A DNA stretch of 64,000 bases from Watersipora subatra (taxonomy: Eukaryota; Bryozoa; Gymnolaemata; Cheilostomatida; Watersiporidae), in the NCBI RefSeq assembly GCF_963576615.1, contig NC_088708.1, positions 6,262,001 to 6,326,000 of the forward strand, read 5' to 3'. A program made the translations under genes and the position numbers. Positions 37,701-48,600 of the stretch are shown piece by piece (positions within the stretch are counted from its first letter, which is position 1; each line of letters opens with the position of its first letter). The notes under the pieces were generated by a model, which saw nothing but the letters and a program-made list of their open reading frames with translations, had not been told where the DNA came from and searched no databases.

Positions 37701-40700
37701 ATCTCTATGTACATGCATAAACTACATCAAATATTCACCTTTATGTACATGCATAAACTATATCAATTATTCATCTCTATGTACATGCATAAACTACATC
37801 AAATATTCACCTCTTTGTACATGCATAAAATAAATGAAATATTCAGCTGTCTGTATAAAGCATATCAAATATTCATCTACGGTATATGCATAAACTGTAT
37901 CAAATGTTCATCTATAGGTACATGCATAAACTGGTTCAAATGTTCATCTATAGGTACATGTACAAACGCTATCAATTGTTCATCTATGGTATATGCATAA
38001 ACTGTATCAAATACTCATCTACGGTATATGCATAAACTGTATCAAATGTTCATCTATAGGTACATGTACAAACGCTATCAAATGTTCATCTATGGTATAT
38101 GCATAAACTGTATCAAATACTCATCTACGGTATATGCATAAACTGTATCAAATGTTCATCTATAGATACATGTACAAACGCTATCAAATGTTTATCGATA
38201 AACTCGCTCCAATATATAAGTACAAGCAGTGTTTTAAAACTTGCGGTTCGGTATGCTAGCTGTTATGAGAACTTGCTAGCGCAGCATAGATAGCGAGTAG
38301 TGGATAACTGAACTAGTCTGCTAGCGTAGATATGGCTCCATTGTTATGCAGTGGTGGAGTGATGATCTACTTTGACCGTGTTGAAGTAGTGAACATTCTG
38401 CAGGCGGGCGCTGCCTATGCCATAGTGAAGAACTACACGGCTGACTATGACAAGACTCTCATCTACAATAAGATTCACCACGAACTCAACCAGTTCTGCA
38501 GTGTGCACACATTGCAGGAAGTCTACATTGATCTCTTCGGTCAGTCAGACATGCTAGATGCGCTTTATTCTCCAACACTAGCTTTAGACTTGTAACTTTC
38601 ATTAAACTCAACACCCACATATGTTAGTGCATAGTATTATTCTAGTCCTGCGATTGGTTTTTGACCTCAGTTTTCATGAACGCTGATGATTTTCATGTAG
38701 TTTCAGCATTTAGCTTCATATAAAAAGGGCTAAATAAAGAGATATGGCATATTATGAGGGCGATGCCTTGTTTTAAAGGTTGACTTCCAACAAAATTCAC
38801 ATTACCATTATTTAATATGAAAAGATTCACCGTGTCTTACTCTGTTGTGTTGTAGATGCAAAATGGATTCCCTTTCCGAAACGGCACATATGTGATGTAG
38901 TTGTGAGAGATGGTTTCTGTTTACACCTTCTTGCAACCTTATTCGTCGAAATATTTTCACAAATATACTTCACGCATTCAATAAAACTATGTCTATTGTT
39001 CTTACGCGTCTGTTTTATCGTGATTGTAATGCTGTCACTTTTAGCAGTGATATCTTATTACTTACCGTAAAAAATCGTTAAACCTTTTAACCTTAGCTCG
39101 AAGGAGTACATATCATTGTCTGATAATCATGACGAGCCTGTTGGTCACCTGTGATAATCGAAAAGTGCTGCAAAAATTATTTGCGAAGTATTGGGTCACA
39201 TGATCAGATTACGACTTGACGATTGAATAATGCCGAAACAAAACTGTAAAGTAGCGAGCATCTATATTTGATACGGGGTCTTCGGTGAAACCCGAAGTGT
39301 TTGTCATAAACTAGTACTACGGTAAGTTTTATATTGAGCTTTGTATTGGCCTTTCAATTCACGTGAGAACATACGTGACAAGACGATAACCAAATTTCGT
39401 GGTTACGTCATCGAAATAAAGAGATTCCAATCTATGGCGGCTTTTCGTTTTTGAACTTTTAAGAGCTTGTTATCACTTTTCCACATATTTGGCACTTACA
39501 ACACAACAGAGTAAGACATGGTGAATCTTTTGATACCAAATAACTGTAATGTGAATTTTGTTGCAAGTCAACCTTTAAGGTCTGATTGAGTGAGTGAGTT
39601 GTTTTTGTAGAAATATTAGGCTAAATTTTGGAAGTGCCTTGTTAGCATTATGGAAATTGATTTTTGCGTCGTAAGCTCAACTAATATCAAAAGCTCCAAA
39701 TAAATTATACCTTGACTTTTTTCCATTTACACCTTGCCCCTTTTCACTTAGTCTCGACTTCTAACATGTTTGTAATTTTATTATGGTTTCCTTGAATAAG
39801 ATGCATTTGTCATATCCATGTATGTCTAATTAAATGAGAAGTTCTTTTCTCATTGTACCCGCTACATGTTACCCGCTGTGTTATAGCTGTTACCATATTG
39901 TGTCTTGTTCAGTATATTATACCTGCTATACTATTTATGTTGTGTTATACTTGCTATATCATACCTGCTATATTTATACAGGTACACACATTTATAGATT
40001 TATACTTATGTATCTACCAGATTCTCCTTGCTTTATTATACCAGCTTTATTAACTTAGATAGGGTGTTCTTTATTTGATTCATTTACTTGTTGTGAGTTC
40101 TTCTACTATTACACAGATTTCTTTTATCAGACTACAAGGTTTCTCTTCTATATTGTGACTATAAAGAGTGTATATCTGCTGGTACCACAGGTAGCTGATG
40201 CCATGTTTGGTATCCTCATTTTACCTCTTCAAGTTAATTTATTAAGCTGTTTCTGTCTTCTGCAGATCAGATCGATGAGAATTTGAAGAAAGCCCTGCAG
40301 CAGGACTTGTATATGCTTGCTCCAGGTCTTATAGTGCAGGCAGTTCGAGTGACCAAACCAAAGATACCTGAAACTATTAGGAGAAACTATGAAGAGATGT
40401 AAGTGAAACTATGAAGAGATGTAAGTGAAACTATGAAGAGATGTAAGTGAAACTATGAAGAGATGTAAGTGAAACTATGAAGAGATGTAAGTGAAACTAT
40501 GAAGAGATGTAAGTGAAACTATGAAGAGATGTAAGTGAAACTATGAAGAGATGTAAGTGAAACTATGAAGAGATGTAAGTGAAACTATGAAGAGATGTAA
40601 GTTAAACTATGAAGAGATGTAAGTGAAACTATGAAGAGATGTAAGTGAAACTATGAAGAGATGTAAGTGAAACTATGAAGAGATGTAAGTGAAACTATGA

Positions 40701-43700
40701 AGAGATGTAAGTGAAACTATGAAGAGATGTAAGTGAAACTATGAAGAGATGTAAGTGAAACTATGAAGAGATGTAAGTGAAACTATGAAGAGATGTAAGT
40801 GAAACTATGAAGAGATGTAAGTGAAACTATGAAGAGATGTAAGTGAAACTATGAAGAGATGTAAATGAAACTATGAAGAGATGTAAGTGAAACTATGAAG
40901 AGATGTAAGTGAAACTATGAAGAGATGTAAGTGAAACCGTATCGTCTCACCTTCACTATTAAAGATGAATTTGCACCAAATTTTATCAAAAAGTATAGGT
41001 ATTTTTTGTGTGATAGTTTTGATGTTTGAGGTGATCTGACTGCTAGGATGTTTCTAGATTAAAATCTACAAAACTTGATCAGAGTTAAAACGGTCAGAGC
41101 AAGCCATTGTGTGATTTTGGCATCATAGTCGCAAAGAGTCCGACTGAACAGAGAATCGTAACTCTGCAACTTAAGCGTAATAGCCGATATCAACAATAGC
41201 TGATATCAACTATAGCAACGATAGCAACTAGTGACGTCATTTCGAATGTATTTTTCTTCTGAGCGTTTTAACCTCGATCAAGTTTTGTTGATTTTAATCC
41301 TGAAATATCCTGGTGGTCAGATCACCTCAAACATCAAAAACAAATTCAAATGCTAGAAAAATACTGATACTTTATGATAAAACATACTAAAGTTTGGTGT
41401 GTAAGTTCATCTTTTATGGCTGAACATTCAGGTGCTGGCTGTTTAACAGTGAATAGCTGCCCATCACAAGATGAAAGCAGATCGTTTAGCTATAAGCCAA
41501 TCGTTGAGCAGTAAATACAGGCTGGCTAATTTCTTTCGGTTCTTCACACAAAGATTGTTGACTCTTATCCTGTCACTGGCTAACTCATTCCTATTATTAG
41601 CCTGTGACAGCGCACTTTGCCTGGATTCTACAGTTACCTGTCTGATATGAAAATTAAATCGCTATTCACTTTCTGAAAAGCTGTTTTTGCAGCTTGTTCA
41701 CCATTTTATGGGTTTTGCGACTGGACCTTTGCACAAGGCGATCAGCGGAGCTGATGTGGTAGATAGATGATATTATCGTAACCTTTCTCCCATAATTTGT
41801 TCATGAACAGTAAAGGTTGATATTGATCTTCAGATTGGCTTGCTTGTTCATTTCATGTGGGAGTAAATAAGTGCATGGCAGCTATTTTGGCGTTGGTTTT
41901 CATTACAGCCCCCCAGGATTGTATTACTACCAATTTTATCTTATGATGATGAACTATAGGGTGCTAGCACGTACATGTGTTTCTCAGCCATTTGTTGGGT
42001 TATGTTTAGCTTCTTTTTACAGATACTATGATTGTAGCTTTAACATCTAGCTTATTTTTTCTTTGTCCTAATACAGTCATACCTCAGCATACGCGTGGTC
42101 CTACATGCGAGAAATGTGAGATACGAGCAAAATATCAAGCAAGTTTTTGCCTTGAGATACGAGACAAATTTGAGAAAGGAGTATACGAGCTAGTTCTGAA
42201 TGCGGCCGCTAGGTGGCCAAACATGCGAGGGGCCATTTTCGAGAACAGCATCGTTTGGCCTTTTTCGTCGCATCAGTTTGAAAAAGTTTAAAAAAAACTG
42301 GCTAAAAGTAATAGTGAAAGTGAGGCAAAAAGAAACCAGAAGTGGATGATGAAAATGAATACAAAATTATATTAAGTTTAGTGTAAGATTACGACTTATT
42401 TTTTAGTGTGTGGTTAGTAAGCTAAATTTATTTTAGATAAATTAAAAGTTTATGTTACATAGTGTCACAAAAGCTTAACGTGCCAAACGTGTTACTGTCA
42501 AGTCTCTCTCACACAACCGTTAGCCGTTATGTTTGTCTCAAAGGTAACAACTCTATACAGAACTGTACATAAAAATGTTACATTTGATTGCAGATCATAA
42601 CCACTAGATAGGGATGTGTTACTTTTTGAGTGTAGGTAGTGAATTGGGTCAGCGTAATATCCTGTTTTTAGATGTTTTTTTTAGAAGATGGCTATGGATT
42701 AATTTTTATTTAGTTATTTCATGTAGAAAATATTTCTTTAAAATACGAGAAAATTGACATACGAGCTCAGTCCCGGAATGCATTAAGCTTTTTTGTTGAG
42801 GTATGACTGCATATAATTATTCAACATTTGAGTAATTTTTGGGTTTATTAAGCATTTTATTCCGTAATCTTGGGTTACACAAAGTACATGTATATAATAT
42901 GACTGGTAGGTATCCTAGTTTACACATAATACATGTATATAATATAACTGATTGGTAGCAATTGAGCTGGTGGAAAACAACCATCGCTATAAGAAAGAGA
43001 TGCAATGTCTATTCACATTATTAAAAATAGCTTTCGTCTTTTTGTTACAAACTTAGTGTAGCTAGTGTACGAGAGACCCTCTAGCACTGAGACTCACATA
43101 TACATATGCTTGTACGAGAGACCCCCTAGCACTGAGACTCACATATACATGTGCTTGTACGAGAGACCCCTAGCACTGAGACTCACATATATATGTGCTT
43201 CAGCTTAGTGTAGCTAGTGTACGAGAGACCCTCTAGCACTGAGACTCACATATACATGTGCTTCAAAAATGTTCAGCACCCTGTGTTTAATGATACACAC
43301 AGAACTGTAGGAAGCAACTGATTGCTTGTCACACCTTTCTCTCCGCCGCCAACCCTTTACTTCTTTTGTCACAGGGAACAGGAAAAGACAAAGTTGCTTA
43401 TAGCTGTGCAAAGGCAAAAGGTTGTTGAGAAGGAGGCAGAGACTGAGAGGAAGAGATCCATCATAGGTAATCTACATACTAATATATTTGCTATATACTG
43501 ATTGAGTGTCGCGTTAGCAATAACTGCATAGAATATAGCTCTAGAACTAGTGTATTTACTGCACCAACCTCTCTTAGCTAGCATTCAATGATGCATCTTG
43601 AGTTCTTGGTGAATAGTACATCTTAGTGGCTGGTAGGAAGTGAGAAATTACTTTATTGGCTGCCAAAAATGAGGCATGCATGTAATTGGTTGTTGCAAAG

Positions 43701-45480
43701 TGAGGAAGCATTCTATTAGTTGTTGAAGAACTAGTAAGCTTCTTGTTAGTCCTTGAATGATCTGTAAACATTATAATTGGTTGTTGAAAGAGGCACAAAC
43801 ACAGCAGCAAGTAGCAAATATCACCTGGACACAGAATATCGAACAGAAGGAAGCTCAAAGGACCATTTCGGAAATTGAAGGTATGGATTCTATTGCTTTA
43901 GGTGTCTGTTAAACCTTTGCTACCATGTTATGAGATTATTTATACAATACCAAATTAATTTTCTTAAAGGATTGTTTGGTTGTTTGTCCTCATTTTTAGC
44001 AGTGGGGAGTTGTCTTCTTTATCCTCCCTGAGTAGTGGAAAACCATTAATATCAGATGTAGTGCAAAAATGTATATGTATGAGATTGCATATAAAATGCT
44101 TACCACACGTACTAAAGAAGTTTCCACTCATTAATCTAGTTATAACTAATGCTGTGTTGCGTATGCTTACGTATTTAAAAATAATACACAACTTTTTACT
44201 TCTTTAATATCTTTTACAAAAAAGGAAATATTTTATTATTAGATCACTATAGAAAAACATTATTTTTTCTTGAGTCAAGACGTTTCGTCATTTTTTTCTT
44301 TGGGTAAGACTTGTTTTCAAGTTTTGAGTACCTTCCCTAGGAACATGTTTATTGGCAGCTGTTTCTGTTGTTTTTGATAATGGTAAAGGATTTCATATAT
44401 CAATATAGAAGAGTGTTTGGCTTCTATGACCTATAAAAACCTGGTTGTGAATAAGTGGGAATATGCAGGGTTCGGGACAAAATTTCCCGAGGTCAAGCCA
44501 TTACAAAATAAGATAGATATTTGTATATGCGATGGCCTTTCTCTAAAGCTGGCACCATTGGTCAGCAAGCTGTCATTGGTATACTCCCCGTCCAAAACAG
44601 TCTGCGTAGCGATACAATTTAGGCTGCTGGAATGACAAATCGGACCCTTGCTATAGATAGCTACTGGTTCACCCAACTCATTTGGTAAAGTGTATGGCTC
44701 AATAGCCTGTGGTTTTTGAGTTACAAAAAATGAGGAGAATGGTCTCACATGTGCTGTATATGAGGAATGGCTGGCACTGATAGCAAGCACGGTACAGCTC
44801 GTTGCAAAATTAATTTTACACGTTCATTCTCATTTATTTAGTTTATTGCGTGTTCCAATTCCGAGGCAACTTATACGATCGTTATTGGGCTGTTTCAATG
44901 GGAGTAATAACTGTATTGTTCTGGTTGACGTGTTTACATTTTCTGCATGAACCCTGTCAAGAACTATCGTCTCTTTTTTGCACATGAATGTTATGACTAT
45001 TATTACTTGATCAGATAAAGCTCACCTAGCCAAGGAGAAGGCCAAGACGGATGCTGAGTATTATAAGACAATGAAGGAGGCTGAGGCAAATAAGGTGAAT
45101 CAATTTGTCTCATTATTTACCCAGCTGAGCTTATGATGTTAGAGATGTAACCACAGCGTATTTTAACATTGGATGACAACACACGTATACTATAAATATC
45201 CAGTTTTTATTGAACTATTACAAACATAGAATATTTCTAGATGTAAATTGAAAGAGTAGCTCATAGCTGTAATTCGGTCAGATAGCAACTAATACGCTGG
45301 TTCTTACAGCTCAAGTTCACCAAAGAGTACTTGGAATACGTAAGAGTCCAGGCAATCGCTTCCAACACCAAGATGTATTTTGGTGATAGCATTCCAACTA
45401 TGTTTGCTGGCTCTACAATGACAGGAGCTGGAACAACAGCTGCCTCCACAGTCTCAACTGACCAAAGCGAGGAAAAATAG
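28733..45480 (+). CDS. ERLIN: Erlin, ER lipid-raft SPFH protein, nine coding exons
   Basis: Erlins form large SPFH-domain assemblies on the ER membrane that bind activated IP3 receptors for degradation and restrain sterol signalling. Exons: 28733-28820, 29025-29047, 29227-29354, 38352-38539, 40266-40398, 43375-43466, 43791-43880, 45015-45094, 45310-45480. All phases agree and give 993 nt, 330 residues, close to human ERLIN1/2. Residues 5-24 are a hydrophobic membrane anchor; then come [50 protein letters not shown] (Asn107 a glycosylation sequon), [51 protein letters not shown] and [16 protein letters not shown]. The start is the first ATG of a typical erlin N terminus. Intron 3 (9 kb) and intron 5 hold the large arrays described separately. 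One or two paralogues exist in animals; which this is cannot be told. Confidence 0.96.
29857..31893. mobile_element. 2-kb TTAA-ended element in ERLIN intron 3
   Basis: TTAAAGATGTGGTTGCGTCA at 29857 is repeated in inverted form at the right end (ending TTTAA at 31893). The ends share the layout TTAAAG..TTGC..CAAA with the foldback family at 14086, 15959 and 38773. The stretch ending near 31860 (AGCCTTTTATTGG, then TTAATTTCA) also matches the interior of copies 2 and 3. No transposase frame is open. It contains the short TIR fragment at 30366-30427. I regard it as a long non-autonomous or decayed relative of that family. Confidence 0.65.
30366..30427. mobile_element. Fragment of the CAATGATATACAGC transposon
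   Basis: AATGATATACAGCCCCC followed by CCCGCCCACATGATG and CGCCTATCCTGGGGGG matches the terminal repeats of the element at 51097-51912. The left-end motif and the inner part of the right end are directly adjacent, as if the body had been deleted. Confidence 0.6.
32109..37835 (+). repeat. 36-bp satellite, about 159 copies, in ERLIN intron 3
   Basis: The 36-bp unit (TACATCAAATATTCACCTC, then TATGTACATGCATAAAC) is repeated about 159 times with no visible change of period. Variant positions recur in combinations: TATATCAATTA or TACATCAAATA, CATC or CACC, TATG or TTTG. The AAAATACA variant recurs at 35667, 36387 and 37107 (720 bp = 20 units) and at 35883 and 36603. A rarer pair, TCATCGCT, recurs at 32803 and 33991 (1188 bp = 33 units). 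Because 36 is divisible by three, one frame stays open for 1964 codons (dodecapeptide [12 protein letters not shown]). The common variants all change amino acids (Tyr/His, Leu/Ile, Ile/Thr, Met/Leu), which argues against a selected protein. The array lies wholly inside a 9-kb intron. Confidence 0.95.
37836..38198 (+). repeat. Degenerate tail of the 36-bp array
   Basis: Beyond the regular array the unit decays into forms such as GTATATGCATAAACTGTATC and GTACATGTACAAACGCTATC, with indels that break the common frame. The pattern fits an older array edge no longer homogenised by unequal exchange. It ends about 150 bp before ERLIN exon 4. Confidence 0.85.
38773..39578 (+). mobile_element. TTAA-ended foldback element, copy 3
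   Basis: It starts TTAAAGGTTGACTTCC and ends GCAAGTCAACCTTTAA. The 806-bp body runs in the same direction as copy 2, sharing TCGAAGGAGTACATATCAT, GAGCCTGTTGGTCACCTGTG and GTTTGTCATAAACTAGT. It lies in ERLIN intron 4. No coding frame is present. Confidence 0.85.
40399..40938 (+). repeat. 25-copy tandem array of the ERLIN exon 5 splice donor
   Basis: Exon 5 of ERLIN ends AACTATGAAGAGAT at 40398. From 40399 a 22-bp unit, GTAAGT plus GAAACTATGAAGAGAT, is repeated 24 times and followed by a 25th start at 40927. The unit spans the exon-intron junction, so each copy recreates the last 16 exon bases and a consensus donor. GT positions fall every 22 bp from 40399 to 40927. Only two donors differ: GTAAGTT at 40597 and GTAAATG at 40861. 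Using any donor after the first would add ATG TAA at once and end the protein at residue 187. Confidence 0.97.
40959..41415. mobile_element. TIR element next to the donor array
   Basis: TAAAGATGAATTTGCACC at the left is mirrored at the right end (AAGTTCATCTTTTA). The inverted arms run for about 115 bp and include GATGTTTGAGGTGATCTGAC and its near complement. The 455-bp body has no frame. The left end reads TTAAAGATG...TTGCACCAAA, again like the TTAA families; the right TTAA is mutated. It starts about 20 bp after the splice-donor array in ERLIN intron 5. Confidence 0.7.
42074..42809. mobile_element. Tc1/mariner-like non-autonomous element
   Basis: CAGTCATACCTCAGCATACG at 42074 and its complement ending GAGGTATGACTG at 42809 form terminal inverted repeats. 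Sub-terminal GATACGAG-type motifs follow. The left flank is TA; the right flank is CA, a probable mutated TA. The 736-bp body contains only short frames. It lies in ERLIN intron 5. Confidence 0.75.
43065..43264. repeat. Four-copy tandem repeat in ERLIN intron 5
   Basis: The unit TGTACGAGAGACCCYCTAGC, then ACTGAGACTCACATATACA, occurs at 43065, 43111, 43157 and 43219. The spacing is 46, 46 and 62 bp. The fourth copy repeats the TTAGTGTAGCTAG lead-in of the first, so the block was duplicated as a whole. It ends about 110 bp before the exon 6 acceptor. Confidence 0.88.
43625..43800 (+). repeat. Decayed 30-bp minisatellite running into the ERLIN exon 7 acceptor
   Basis: Related motifs TTGGCTGCC, TTGGTTGTTG, TTAGTTGTTG and TTGGTTGTTG recur at about 43655, 43685, 43715, 43745 and 43776, a 30-bp period. 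The last unit provides the 3' splice site: ATTGGTTGTTGAAAG precedes exon 7 (AGGCACAAAC). There is no long pyrimidine tract. The acceptor is fixed by frame and by homology of exon 7 to the erlin coiled-coil region. Confidence 0.65.
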
Positions 45481-45683
45481 TGTAACTTGTGCTGATGAAG
45501 CTAGCGTGTAACATTTGACTTAGTTTACAGCCACACTTCCATTGTATAAAGTCTTGCCTACTTGCTTAAACCAATCATAATAATTGAGTCGGGTTGTAGA
45601 GGGGGGGTCTTCTTCATGCTATAGTAGAGACTAAAGAATGTTGGTCTGAAGCCATGGCGATGACTGTAGGCGCACTCTTCAAG

Positions 45684-48600
45684 CTATAGCAGTTTGAGTT
45701 TTCCTGTAACCTTGTCTACTATGTGATTTGGACCTGTAAAACGAAATCCCTAAATTGTCAATTTTTATACATTTGAATATATAAATTCTCATACCTTCAA
45801 CTAAGTGTGCTTGTAATACACCTTGTGCCACCCCCTTGATGCGCCCTGAGCAAACTGCTCAATCACTAAAGGTACATAAAATAACAGTGAATGCAATAAG
45901 GTGGTGTATTTCAGACATACCTGGCCCAACAGCGAGTGCTGTCAGTGAACCAGGAGCTATTTGTGTTCTCCCAGCATCTCTGATCAATTGTGTAACCAGA
46001 TTTGCTTCAGCAGCTTGCTTTGACAGTGCCAATCTAGACAAAACAATATAGCACCAAAAAATTCATGAAAGGAATGTGCAAAATTCTAAGTTTGAGAGAA
46101 ACAAGCATTTCCTGGATCCATCATTTACTAGTTAGCAGCAATATGCTAGTGACTTACAGGGTTGCCTCATCCTCCACTTTAGTCACCACTTTGGGCTGGC
46201 CACAGTTCTCCCACGCCCGCAATATGGGTTTGTTGTGTCGAACCAGCTTCCTCACGCTGCCACAAGCTGCATGACTTGACTAGTAAACATATATTGGTTG
46301 GCTGTTGAGGACACTTCTAAATAGATCTTAGCCCAATGATTTCCAACTATTCTCAGAAACCAACCTATTCTGCAAAGCCAACACTGGGCCATCAGCCAAT
46401 TTTCTGTATTATATATCACCGTTTAGTGGTTCGCATAATCATTTGTTTAAGCGAGGATGAAGGTAGAACAAATGCAAAAAAGCTCAAAGGAAAATTATTC
46501 ATGTTACATTTCACTGTCTTTGTTTATCGTAATCAGAATTTTTCATTTGCAACTCATCTATAATGGTTCGTGTTTAAAACTGGAACCGTTGCTAAAATAT
46601 TCCACTAGCATAAAACTACAACATTTGAACAACCTAAGAGCTATACCCTTTTCTCCACTATGAAATTTTTACTCTACAGGCATACATCGTAACTAAAATT
46701 TTTCGTAGGTAGTAAATTAGACATCGCAAGCTAAATGTAAACTGATTGAATATTCCGTACATATACCGTATGCGGCATTATTATCATAATACAGGTGTAC
46801 CCAGGTGAGTCAGCGATCATTTACAGCAATATTTTACCAACTAATTACAGTAAAACCCTATATTATAATCACATGAACATGTAAAACCTTTGACATGTAA
46901 AACTCGAGCAAATGTTTCAATCAACTAGAATAATTTTTAACATTGAAAGTTACTCAGAACATTGCAGTTTTGTAAATCTATATACAAGTACGCAGTTCTG
47001 CACATAATTTAGTTCTACAGTGTTCGACTAATGAATCAGTGGTTCATACATAGTGCCCTCTGCATAGTTTCAAAATAATGAACGTGAAGAAGACAAGTGA
47101 TAGCAGTATTAGTTTATGCTCTTACATATACTGTAAAACCTCTATTTAAACACCACTTCTATTTGGGTGCCACTATAATAGGAGAAGGGTTGAAAAATAG
47201 AGTATTACCCTTTAATTGAACGCCACCTCTATTTGTGCGCCACTGAGACATTCTTTAATTTTCACGAATGCATAAGTGATCAGTAAAAAAATTGTCCACA
47301 AAATAGTACTAATAACGACCCGGGTACATCAATAACAATTAATTCTTTCATTGTTGCTGTTCATATCGAAATCCATTTAACTCCAAAGATTTATGGTTTT
47401 TCATTAAAACTGAAAACATCGCTGTTGAAATAACTAATAACTGTATCTAGCAGTTCCTTGTTTAACACGGTCTGGATACTTTGACATATGTGAAAAAACT
47501 GTTTAACATTTACGATTGAAATTTGAGGCTAAAGATTGTGCTAAGCGCGTATGCAGATAAAAGCTTTTCTTTATAACAATGAAAAGTATTTTAAATAGCA
47601 ATGCATAAAAAGGTTGCTCTGCTAACAAGATTGTATTGACGCTAGTACCAACTAGTCCAGCAGTGCAGAAGAAGTGTCAGGTCAGAAGACATTGCGGAAG
47701 GTATTGAACAGCCAGAAGAACAAGAAACAATCAGAACACAACTGGCCGAGCAAACAATGCAAATATCTTTGTTTCAAAAATTTTAATTTTTGTTTCTGCT
47801 TGTACTAGAAGTATGGTTTGTTTATGTCACTTGTTCTTGAATATATATTTGTAACATTTGGTAGATAATTATATAACTTATAAACTTGCAGATTTATAGC
47901 ATGTTATTCAATAGCATCTTTGCGGTTATATCTTAACTCGGCTTACAATGGATCGACGCCCATACCTCCTCTTCTATTGTACATAAAAAGCCAGTCTTTG
48001 CTGTTAACTGTAGCAAAAAATCAATGAATGCAATGAGCTTTTATGCAACATTGTTAAATAAAATATGCCTTCAAATTTTGAATGAAATAAAAAATTGAAA
48101 GCTAACAAATTGCAAAGCAGGACACAGGCTATAATATCATCGTATGTTATTGCAAGCAATAGATATCAACTGGTTGAGATATGTTTCGGTTTCTCAATGC
48201 ATATTTATTAAGAGATCTACAACAAGTTGGAGGTAAGTTAGCAGATTTCTTGCATCTATAAGGGTTAATGGCACTCCGGGCGAAGGAGAGTGCAACATAT
48301 AGGCGACGTCGTTTTTCCCGTAAAAGGGTTAAATTTATCTTCCCAAAATTCTGACGAGCTTTTTGAAAAATACAACCTAGCCTCTATTTGAATGCTACCT
48401 TTATTTGACCGCCACTATAAAGGAAGGGTTGAAAACTAGAGTGCCACAATATTCAAATAGAGATTTTACGGTAACTTAATTTTTCACACATTTTGTATAA
48501 TGCACTTTTTTGCTATATATAAATACTAGAGTTATTTAATAGAAGATTTTTGAGACACAGACCCAATATGGTAGTGTAGGCTTTGATAGGGTACATGGAG

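Noticed and set aside
32106..38000. CRISPR-like array (36-bp repeat period)
   Set aside because: There are no unique spacers; the units abut each other and vary like a satellite. The context is a eukaryotic intron.
44431..44790. 119-codon minus-strand ORF in ERLIN intron 7
   Set aside because: An overlapping plus-strand ORF is equally open, with no recognisable domain and no splice or promoter context.
46850..46920. Possible further mariner end (CAGTAAAACCCTATATT)
   Set aside because: I could not find a matching inverted partner or target duplication within a plausible distance.
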